Assembly: GCA_030704615.1 (NCBI GenBank) | Contig: CM060734.1 | Location: 15,004,001-15,068,000 of the forward strand | DNA: 64,000 nt | Origin: Takakia lepidozioides | Taxonomy: Eukaryota; Streptophyta; Takakiopsida; Takakiales; Takakiaceae | Direction: 5' to 3' | Shown here: one piece after another, positions 56,401-64,000 of the stretch | Numbering within the stretch: position 1 is the first letter of the stretch | How the letters are laid out: each line of letters begins with the position of its first letter | The notes under the pieces: model-generated | What the model saw: only the letters and a program-made list of their open reading frames with translations | Told to the model about the DNA's origin: nothing | Databases searched by the model: none | Position numbers and translations under genes: made by a program

Positions 56401-57540
56401 GGTTGACCCCATCCGTGGAGAAGCCGAGGTGGACATGTCGTGGGTCGTCCAAGAGAAAAGGCCATCTCTCTTCAGTGTGCCTCCATGCTTGTGAATCTTT
56501 GTGGCCCGCATACCTTTCCCCGGGGGCTCCGATGCGAGGTGTGCCATCTCATCAGTTTTGCCAATAAGGGGCTTCGGTAGTGTGCCTTCAATCGCGGGAT
56601 GATCGGAAAGTAATGCATTTTCTAGGATAAAATACACCACGTCCCCCACATATAATCATCCCATCAGTACACATAATACAACACCCGTATGTCTTTCCCT
56701 TTATGCGGCCTCTCCCTCATTATGGCATGAATGGTCAAAACCGAACGTCGCTAGTATTACTCACTCCTTCCAGAGCCACAATCAGATCTTGCATGAGTAC
56801 TACTCTCTAAACCCTAAGCTTTGTGGAGTATACTTTACATGCATTGAGAGGATTAAAGAAAAAAAATTCCATGCGAGAGGGAATGGCGCTTATACTTTGC
56901 GTGGTACTTTTTTCCCTTGGACATCATCCCGATATCGGTCTTTCTTGCACTTTGGGCACTTAGTGAGATGCGAATCTTCTCCGTAGTATAAGGTTTTATC
57001 ATATGGACATGCATGAAAAATCTTATAGCCCGTCCCCACAGAGTCCAAGACTTTGCACGCCTCTTTCTGCGACCGTGGCATCTTGGGTTTCAAGTGTGGA
57101 GCGAGGATATAGTCCGCAATAGTTCGCATTATGACAGACATCCCAACATTACTTAGGCCAAATCGAATTTGAAGATTGAGCAAAAATAAGATTGTTGAAA
57201 GTCGACTCATTTTCGCCCATTCGTACAAGGGAGTTCTCGTCTCCCTCTCCATGTCATTTGAGGGGGCCATTTCAAGATCATTGATTGGCCGGCCGGTTTC
57301 CTCTCCATGGGATGCATCAGCGCCCACATGATGCATCAAGAGATCCTCCATGGCTTGCACATTCTCCTGATTAATTCCATCCTCACTGTTGTTGTCACTG
57401 TCATTGTCATCGTCATCATCGTTCGGTACTTCATCAACGATGGGGGCAACTTCTTGCCCACGGCTCCCACCTGATGTACTTGGGTTGTTTTTGGATGGGG
57501 TGCCAAGAGAAAGGACGGGAAGGGAAGAACAAAGTCCTGA
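53433..57540 (-). pseudogene. CACTA tnp2 transposase, decayed
   Basis: Minus-strand blocks occur in the order of a plant En/Spm TNPD-type transposase. N-terminal region with ACPYDKTLYYGEDSHLTKCP and KKVPRKV (57100-56890). DPRHVHLGFSTDGVNPYS-like block (56450-56380). CLHCGDELD and YRKFLPMSHPW (55700-55600). LLDPMHIEKNVCSF (55270-55230). GLKSHDYHNILQDILPIAVRG through FPPSFFDIQVHLVVH and HPEGSMAEGYTLQEAMFYC (54960-54540, DUF4218-like). DEPFAWPSDMEQFSYPK (about 53850). Acidic C-terminus to 53433. Frame changes, large gaps and a poly-G run indicate decay, although some gaps may be introns. It is not part of the CACTA element to the left; its own terminal repeats were not found. Confidence 0.7.
55550..55569. 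repeat. Poly-G run
   Basis: About 19-20 consecutive G residues inside the transposase region. Could be a real homopolymer or an assembly artefact. Confidence 0.8.
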
Positions 57541-57729
57541 TATGAAGAAATGAACATACGGGCATACATTATAATGTGTCATTGCAACAATACAACTTAT
57601 TATAAGCGAAATGCAAACAACAACCTTCAATGTATGTATGCATCAAATATGTCATTCAGTAATTACATGTATGTGCGCAACGTCACGCATGCAAAGTTTC
57701 GAACCTAAACAAAATAATTCCCCCCCCCC

Positions 57730-57975
57730 CAATGACGTTGTTCACCCTGTCAACCAATTTTGTTTATTGCGAAAGAAAATCCTCTCATGCCATTGCACCC
57801 ATCAAACGGATGTGGCTCAAGCTTCACTTTTTTCCACATGTGTTTGAATATGTGTGCAACACATTTGCAAAGATTCAACAGAAAAAAAAAACAAAAAAAA
57901 CAAACAAACAAAACATTTGCCTCCCCAACGACGCACTCACCCTGGAACCAATTTTGAATTAAATCGAATTTGAAT
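57730..57975. repeat. Diverged copy of the dispersed repeat family (left flank of SET fragment)
   Basis: Shares ATTGCGAAAGAAAATCC, TGCACCCATCAAACGGATGTGG and CTCCCCAACGACGCACTCACCC with the reverse complement or direct sequence of the repeats at 10540-10640 and 11610-11640. Contains an A-rich tract at about 57882-57917. Confidence 0.5.
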
Positions 57976-58320
57976 GAATTGCATATGCTGTCTTCGGCAA
58001 TGTTGATGGGCTGGTCAACAGTTCTTTTGGTCATCCTAGGAGAACCTATGTAGTATGGGACGAGCGAAGCGATGGGCATAAGAGGTTTTGTGGTCATACG
58101 TCGGTATACTGTGAGGGGATGCACATGTTTGTGATGATATGTGCTAGTAGGACTATTAGGGCTGGCACCGAGCTATTTGCATCATACAAGTTCTCCCGGG
58201 ATGATTGGGACCTCCGGTTACAACATGAGTGGGATGTGTATGATAGAAATAGGGTTGCTTTGAGAGAGGTGCAAATAAATAAATATTTGCATTTAGAAAA
58301 TATAGGATTGCGAATTTGAG
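57976..58320 (+). pseudogene. SET-like domain, C-terminal half
   Basis: The plus frame reads GNVDGLVNSSFGHPRRTYVV, then CEGMHMFVMICASRTIRAGT and ELFASYKFSRDDWDLRL. The ASRTIRAGTELFASY block fits the end of a SET domain (rdIxxGEELxxxY), and the preceding VNSS region lies where NHSC normally is. The Asn-His-Ser-Cys motif itself is not intact. The fragment sits between two pieces of a repeat family and has no start codon. The matching N-terminal half is at 58540-58790 on the other strand. Confidence 0.4.
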
Positions 58321-58324
58321 GGGC

Positions 58325-58510
58325 GTAATGATTTTATTTTTTGCTCTAATTTGTTCTATGATTTCAAACCTTGCACCACTACATCCATGCCAAAAATTGG
58401 AGAATATATATATATATATATATATTCTTCGCTCAATTTTGCATAACTCTCTATGAAGAGTGCACGAAGTTGAAAAGAAGTCAACTTTGGAGTGCATCAG
58501 GGTCACCATC
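58325..58510. repeat. Diverged copy of the dispersed repeat family (right flank) with (TA)n
   Basis: Reverse complement of the 10244-10390 repeat: AACTCTCTATGAAGAGTGCA and CAACTTTGGAGTGCA are recognisable. A TA microsatellite lies at about 58401-58424. Confidence 0.6.
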
Positions 58511-58539
58511 ACAATATCTAATGTCAATGGGAGACAACC

Positions 58540-59110
58540 CCTGTCTACGTACATCCTATCTGTTGACACACAAAATGTATGGTAGGATGTATGGGGCTTC
58601 AAGGCGTAATGTACGGAACTCCCCTGTGGTGTAGTATGGACCGTAGTAGGGAAACAAGTCCACCATGCTGTCTCTCCCATGAGGAACCACAATATCATTG
58701 ACCGTGAATAAACCCCGACCCATAGCAGGGTCAGTAGCGGCTCTCACAACATACCGCCTCCCCCAAGACTCAAACTCCACATTCTCTCAGATAGGGACAT
58801 GAGCGTCGAGATGATTCCCCCAACAACGAGGCTGAACGGTCCTCAGTAACATAGTCCTATGCGCTTCCCATCGGGGGTGAGGATCCTCAGGCCACCCAAG
58901 CCGAAGGGGAGGATACCTAGGGCGAAGTCGATGCCTCCTAGGGTTTTGGGGGCCACATGCATGTGGAGGTGGAGGTGGAGGTGATACTGGTGGCGGAAGA
59001 GATGAAAGTGGAGGTGGTTGAGGATGTAATGCCGGAGGTACAACCGGAGGTGGATCAGGCAGAGAAACAGATGGGGGAAGGGGACAATCGACCTGCAAGC
59101 TGCTACTGCA
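58540..59110 (-). pseudogene. SET-like domain, N-terminal half, with Pro-rich leader
   Basis: The minus strand starts with a long Pro-rich peptide (59098-58930), then GWPEDPHPRWEAHRT, an in-frame TGA at about 58788, then NVEFESWGRRYVVRAATDPA, MGRGLFTVNDIVVPHG and LFPYYGPYYTTGEFRTLRLE. GRGLFTVNDI resembles the opening strand of SET domains (GxGLfAxxdI). It points leftward while the C-terminal half points rightward, so an intact domain cannot be made without inverting one part. Confidence 0.4.
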
Positions 59111-59394
59111 TGTACGGCGCGGAGAATCTCAGATGAGAACACCGGATCAGGGGGACTGTCTGAGGACACCGAAGGGGGGGGGGCTGCCGTCGCCGGCCAT
59201 AACGCCTGCGACACCTACGATACCCCTCGACCCTACGCATCTCATTGGACGTGACTTCCGCGTGAGCGTGAGCGTGAGCTCACGCAATGGTGATGTGGCG
59301 TGAACGTGGGGTCGCGCAGAAGTGGCGTGAGCGTGAGGCTGACGTGGCGTGGGCCTGCTGACGTGTCGTTATCCGGCTGATGTGGTAGTCATCA

Positions 59395-60874
59395 GAATGA
59401 CGTGGCATCTAGACAACTTGCCAGATGTGCCCACCTGGAACAGGTTTACTGAGGACTACTGGAGAGCCGGGTTTGGGCTGGCGGGGATGCTCCTGGATGA
59501 TGGTGGATGTATTGTGGTCCTTGCCACAAGAGGGAAGACCACAGACAATGCTGTGGCAAGGTGGACACCCAAAAATGTCACCCCGGTCCTCCTCAAAAAA
59601 TGGTTCTGCATCAATACGCAGGGGTTGCGAACAGAGGGCCAGAGTGTAAGTTATCAATCTATTGCATTCACTTCATATTGTGGTGTATCTGAACTAGACC
59701 CTGGAGTTGATCCCTTTTTTGTTGGATGTGCAGACATTGGTGTTTGAGGCATATTGTTTTGTGAAGAGAGGGTCTACATTCAAATTCCACAACGACGGTC
59801 GTCTTGTTGATGCCGCTGTGGACCCTGTTACCTACAATGTCTTCTACAACTATGTGCCCCACTCCAGTATGCCGAAGGACACAAAGACAGGCAAACCGTG
59901 GCGGTACAGCCAGACCTGGAACCCTGCTTTCATCCAAACCCTCATGGAGACGTGCTCGGATGTCCAAGGGCGGATTCTTGACCTCACATGCGGCACGGGT
60001 AAGCCTTCACGTGCACAGTTTGTCCCCTGGCCCGATTGCAATTGCATGCCGCATGCTACTAACTGCCCGCTTTGTCCATCAAGTGCTTCAATGTGGGCAG
60101 GGACGTTGTTCGACAGGCATGTCTTCGCCTTCGAGCCAGATACTGCCCTCCACAACTCCAAACTTGCAGCGGCTGAACGTCTGCCGAAAGAGGAAAAGGC
60201 ATCCTTGGAGGATGAGGAAGAATCCAACAAGGAGCAGGGGGAGGTACAAGTTGGGATCAAGGCCGAGGAGCCCCCGGTTTACGAGTGAGTGGTTGCATTG
60301 TAAATTGCCTCCTGATTTCGTGAGGCACCTCCCTTTGCTCTCTTATTTCATTGAAATACCCTTTGTGCTTCTGCTGGTATTGACATTCTTGAAGTGGATT
60401 TGTTCTTACTGTAGGATGCCAAGTACTGCAGGAAGGATGTCTACACCGCAGTTTATGGGCAGGAGGAACGTACATTTTTTTGCCAGGGGGGATTTCATGC
60501 CGAGTCCAAAAAGGGACTACATCCTTCCTACTTATGCTGCCCGGCTTGCTTCGGTGTCAATTAGGAGGTCTTCCGAACCTAGTCGTGTACAGCAGATTTA
60601 AGACGGGGCAAACCTCAAGAAAATGAAGATGAGGGAGGAGGCATCAGCTATTAGAGCCCGTCAGGCTCGTAGATTTGTCTTGGATTCTGCTGAGGAAAGT
60701 GGGGGAGAAGAGGCAAAAGATTCCCAGGAGGTGAGGTGGACAGTCCCCCAAGGAGAGGACGGTATTTTTGAGAGGCATAGTGGAACTGATGCATCTCATA
60801 GCTCAGATGATGGGGGGGATGAGGGGGATGAGGAGGAAGGTGGGGCAAGTTCCTCGGAGGGTGTAGGAGAGTAG
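59395..60874 (+). CDS. Putative SAM-dependent methyltransferase-like spliced locus
   Basis: Four exon-like blocks with plausible GT-AG junctions: about 59395-59651 (donor GTAAGT), 59733-59998 (donor GTAAGC), 60105-60284 (donor GTGAGT) and 60415-60874. Block 1 reads LPDVPTWNRFTEDYWRAGFG, LAGMLLDDGGCIVVLATRG. Block 2 has FHNDGRLVDAA and ends GRILDLTCGTG, a Gly-rich SAM-binding loop. Block 3 starts DRHVFAFEPD (an acidic residue after strand 2) and becomes Glu/Lys-rich. Block 4 has KYCRKDVYTAVYG, then, in another frame, a long acidic tail. Catalytic-then-SAM-loop order fits beta-class amino-methyltransferases, but the expected [D/N]PP[Y/W] box is not intact; IRMTW stands there. Could be a decayed transposon-borne enzyme. 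Confidence 0.4.
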
Positions 60875-61330
60875 TGCCCATTCTGGCTATGACAGTTAGG
60901 ACACACTTGTATAGATGTGGCTTGCCACAAAATTTGCAATAAAATGTTGCATTTCATTGCTATGACGAGTCCACTGGTGCCAAATTCCAACTTCATATGA
61001 CCCTATTTCCGTGCCTCCTAACCCTATTTCCGTGGACACACAATGGTCCGCTCATGTTTTTTTTTTTCCCGCTCATGCTCATGCCGCTCATGAAATAGCA
61101 GCCCCCTTTTTGATGAATGAAGTCACTGTTTTCATCCCAGTACTGTGCACTTTGCAATGGAGGTAGTTCAAGGTTAACTATGTTGTTGGAGTACGAGGGG
61201 CTTAATTAATGGTGGATTAGTGAAGCTAATTACACAGCCGCCTAGTGATTCTCATTTCAAATTCCCCAAATTTGGGACTTTGAGGGGTGAACTATGGGAG
61301 ATGTGCTAAATGTCAAACTGTCCACCTTTA
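60875..61330. other. Short intergenic stretch
   Basis: A T-run at 61060-61069 and CTCATG repeats; no gene. The region may include the 5' leader of the following retroelement. Confidence 0.5.
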
Positions 61331-62427
61331 ATGAAGATGTTGATTCAAGAACATACTCCTGTGGCTTCTACCAATAAGCCTATAGATTATGCTGAGAAGA
61401 TGCACAAGCAGCCTTACCCAGATTTCAACTTGGGAGATGATTTCGAGTCATTTTTGGAGTTTTTTTTTATATAAGTAGAGAGATCAACTCGGTTCCCTCT
61501 CGATTTGTTGTCAAAGCTTTTCGTGTGTGTTTGAAGGGTGAGGCTCGCAAGATTTTTGAGTCCAACAGTAAGGATAAGAGTGAGCTGACATGGGATGAGG
61601 CTAAAGAATTGGCAGGTAGGTTGTTTTGTGAGGCCAAGTCCATAGCATATATTGTTCCAGAGCTAACCTTTGTCCCTGGTGACAGTTTGTGGAGATATTA
61701 CACTAATCTTTGTACGGCGGTGTGTAAGGCCGTTGATGACCCTTCTGAAAGATCAGCCATCCTGAAACATTGTTTCATCAAAGGCTTGCCGCCAGCAGAA
61801 AGAGTCTTTTTACAGAAACAACATTATCATCATGAGGACGAGATGGTGGGTCTTTTGGAAGAGAGACTTAGATTAAAAGCTGCAAAAACTGGCATGACCC
61901 ATACCTCCCCGACCAAGGTCACACAATGCTGGGCCAATGAGGACGAGATGGTGGGTCTTTTGGAAGAGAGACTTAGATTAAAAGCTGCAAAAACTGGCAT
62001 GACCCATACCTCCCCGACCAAGGTCACACAATGCTTGGCCAATTCTTGCGGTACTAACATTGCTGAGGTATATGATAGGGGTAGGCCTTGCACAAATGAG
62101 CTGCTGCCTGCCATTGTACAGGAGCTACACCAATTCCGTAGTGATGTTCAAGACCAGCTTTTGGCTATGAAAAGCGAGGTCACATGGCGTGCCTCAGGTT
62201 CTGACTCAGCAGACCATAACCACCAGGGTAACAAACCCAGTGGCTTCCGGGGCAAAACCCAGATAGGGTCGAGGTATGTGAATAAGGCCTCATTACCTGC
62301 TTGTATGATCTGTAAGTCCACCAAACATTACACACGTTGGTGCCCATTCATGTCCGACTTATCAGCTATGATTGAGCAGATTAAGAAAGAAAATAAAGGG
62401 GGTTTAAACGAACAAGGTCGTCTATGA
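61331..62427 (+). pseudogene. gag: gag with CCHC-like knuckle and 105-bp internal duplication
   Basis: An N-terminal piece at 61331-61470 (YAEKMHKQPYPDFNLGDDFE) is followed by a frame change and then a 300-codon open frame (61525-62427). That frame has MCLKGEARKIFESNS, LWRYYTNLCTAVCKAVDD and HCFIKGLPPAERVFLQKQ, a gag-type helical region. Thirty-five codons (61834-61938) are duplicated in tandem at 61939-62043, starting EDEMVGLLEERLRLK. The knuckle is CMICKSTKHYTRWC (CX2CX5HX3C, near the CX2CX4HX4C norm). Ends in TGA at 62425. Confidence 0.65.
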
Positions 62428-62571
62428 GGGTGCCAGGCGATCATCTCCCGAGCCCTAAATCCCTGGTAAGTGCAGTACTGTCTCAAGATTTCAAACTGTT
62501 ACACTGTGAGGCTCTTCGCAAGGTCAGTAAGCTCCGAGTTCATCCTTTGATGACCCAATGTCACGTCGGTT

Positions 62572-62838
62572 TTGTTTTCCTGCATTATTGATATAGGATG
62601 TACTTTGTCAGCTATCCCTCTTAGCATAGTTCACATCCTAGGTCTCAAACTGCAATCTGCGAATGGTTTATCAGTATCTATTGCAGATGGGACTGCTTAT
62701 GAGCCTATAGGCTTAGTCACTTTGCCCATAAGGGTCAGTGGTAAGAGTGTGGTACTATTGACTTGTATTGTCACTCTTGGGGAACAGTTTTTGTTGGGTC
62801 TTGGATGCAAGGGGCTGAAGCCAGCCTTGATATCCTGA
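62572..62838 (+). pseudogene. Retropepsin-like remnant
   Basis: The plus frame reads CIIDIGCTLSAIPLSIVHIL, then GLSVSIADGTAYEPIGLVTL and EQFLLGLG. Layout and spacing are those of a retroviral-type aspartic protease (Asp at the start, later (I/L)LG), but DTGA is replaced by DIGC. It is probably inactive. Confidence 0.55.
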
Positions 62839-63098
62839 GCCATGTCATGTGGTTGCACAATGGGGAGGGTAACCCCTACAAGGTTAGTCTTGCACCCGTA
62901 ACCTTGGCTGCTGGTACATCCATGGCAAACTTTGTCAAAACCCAACTGCAAGCTGCTGCCATGCGTGAACAAGTGGGTTTGTCTTATAACTAGTCTCGCT
63001 TCAATCAATTCAAAGTTGTTGATAACTGCCTTCACCAATGGCAATTTCCTGCTCCCGGCAAAAAGGGCAGTGCACCCTTACCCATCCCCAAGAATTCT

Positions 63099-63701
63099 TT
63101 GCTTATCCGCTCTCCTGTCGATTTTTTTATGATTCCTGCTTTCTCTCAACGCATTATACCAACAGGGCTTGCATTTGTATGTTCCGAAGGACATTACTTA
63201 GAAGTTGAGGGCTGGAAAAAATTGACCTTACAAAAGCATTGTTTAATTGCATCTGGTGTTATTGACAGAGGCTTCAAAGGAGAGGTTAGATTACTCATAG
63301 CCAATCCTGAACGTATTAATGTGCATGTGAGGAAGGGGCAAGTACTCGCTCACTTAACAGCAGTGCCTCTCTTTGAAATTGCGTCCGTGCAAGGAGCCTT
63401 GAGCCTCCAAGACATTGGCCTGGTGGACACCCCTGTGGACCAACTGCACACATTTGCTGCACACATGGGCTCGGTGACTAGTTTTGACCTGTCTCCTGCT
63501 CAAGAGCTTCACTTTCAACAGGTCCTTGCTGAGGTTAAGGTATGTGACCATCTCACCCCCTCTCAGAAAGCTCAGTTTCATGACTTCCTTAGGCGCAACT
63601 TGGATGTGTTCAGCAAAGGGCCTCATGACCTAGGCCGCACAGACATTCTCCAGCATGACATTGTCACGGATGGGAAACCCATCAAACAGTATGCTTATTG
63701 A
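63099..63701 (+). pseudogene. dUTPase-like domain and start of reverse transcriptase
   Basis: The first about 105 codons read FSQRIIPTGLAFVCSEGHYL, then LIASGVIDRGFKGEVRLLIA and VRKGQVLAHLTAVPLFE. This fits the trimeric dUTPase fold: a P-TGL segment, GxIDxxYxGE and a GxxxAxL block. dUTPases remove dUTP and limit uracil in reverse-transcribed DNA. After it comes the RT N-terminal region (LTPSQKAQFHDFLRRNLDVF, HDIVTDGKPIKQ). The frame stops at TGA 63699, where RT continues in the same frame. Confidence 0.55.
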
Positions 63702-64000
63702 GAAAGTGTCCGAGAACGCACAGTCATACAAGAGGAAATCACGAGAATGCTTGACACAGGTGTGAACACTCCCTCGATCTCTCCCTGGGCTAGTCCAATT
63801 GTCTTAGTGGGGAAAAAGAATGGCTCTACCCGTTTTTGCGTAGATTTCTGAAGGTTAAATGCTATCACGAAATGTGATGTGTATCCCTTGCCTCGCGTAA
63901 ATGAAACGCTTGACCAACTGAATGGGGCCACCATTTTTTCTTCATTGGATCTTGCAGCTGGTTTTTGGCAAGTACCCTTTAACTGCTGCTGCTAAGGAAA
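63702..64000 (+). pseudogene. pol: Reverse transcriptase N-terminal part (truncated by window)
   Basis: Continues with VRERTVIQEEITRMLDTGV, SPWASPIVLVGKKNGSTRFC, VDF-stop-RLNAITKCDVYPLPR, LDQLNGATIFSSLDLAAGFW. These are standard gypsy RT motifs. TGA lies within VDF-RLN and a frame break follows near the window end. Confidence 0.75.

Larger units (their letters stand above)
61331..64000 (+). mobile_element. Decayed Ty3/gypsy retroelement with dUTPase-like domain (cut by window end)
   Basis: The order gag (CCHC knuckle), retropepsin-like, dUTPase-like, reverse transcriptase runs to the window end. Frameshifts and TGA stops occur throughout. No 5' LTR was recognised, and the 3' half lies outside the window. 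Confidence 0.75.

Noticed and set aside
53433-57540. The tnp2 transposase as the gene of the CACTA element at 46847-52665
   Set aside because: It lies outside the matched terminal repeats and is too decayed to link.

Overview
The window looks like nuclear DNA of a green streptophyte plant or alga with a large, transposon-rich genome. Coding regions are split by GT-AG introns. The two intact housekeeping genes (cytosolic-type serine hydroxymethyltransferase and coatomer zeta) are plant-like. There are also PLS-type PPR repeats, CACTA (tnp2) transposase and Ty3/gypsy chromoviruses with an initiator tRNA-Met primer site. A gypsy element carrying a DNMT3-type methyltransferase points to a charophyte alga, perhaps Chara; this is inference, since such capture has been reported for charophytes as far as I recall. 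Much of the window (about two thirds) is mobile DNA or its remains.

Layout. 0-7 kb has no convincing gene except a decayed Gln-rich repeat ORF (4.5-5.2 kb). 7.06-9.12 kb is SHMT on the minus strand, four coding exons. 10.2-14.5 kb is repeats: a 120-bp tandem array, a fold-back element, six copies of a 28-bp near-palindrome and a tRNA-derived SINE, with decayed ParB-like and SWIM-like coding fragments between them. 14.8-17.2 kb is a decayed LINE (minus) with an RNase H domain and, unusually, a chromodomain. 18.8-20.3 kb and 37.8-38.4 kb are the two halves of one decayed, unrecognised minus-strand gene.

That gene is split by the centrepiece, a 17.5-kb composite insertion (20293-37782, target duplication TATC). 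The outer element is a Ty3/gypsy-type retrotransposon with gag, a DNMT3-like cytosine methyltransferase, RT-RNase H, DDE integrase and a C-terminal PHD finger. Its repeats are arranged A1-internal-B1-A2-B2, a split-direct-repeat layout, not two ordinary LTRs. Its reading frame is kept but carries about ten in-frame stops, mostly TAG. Inside its gag sits a young, intact chromovirus (24136-31107, target duplication ACCAA, LTRs differing at one base as far as I can see).

38.7-39.3 kb is a LINE reverse transcriptase remnant. 41.08-43.51 kb is an intact six-exon coatomer zeta gene. 46.85-52.67 kb is a CACTA element without transposase that carries rearranged PPR gene segments. 53.4-57.5 kb is a decayed CACTA tnp2 transposase. 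57.7-59.2 kb holds SET-like fragments in opposite orientations, bordered by the same repeat family as the fold-back element. 59.4-60.9 kb is a spliced locus resembling an amino-methyltransferase. 61.3-64 kb is a decayed gypsy element with a dUTPase-like domain, cut by the window end.

A theme runs through the window: independent mobile elements carry chromatin or DNA-modification modules (chromodomain, DNMT3, PHD, perhaps SET and a second methyltransferase). Functions are inferred from motifs only; no database search was possible.
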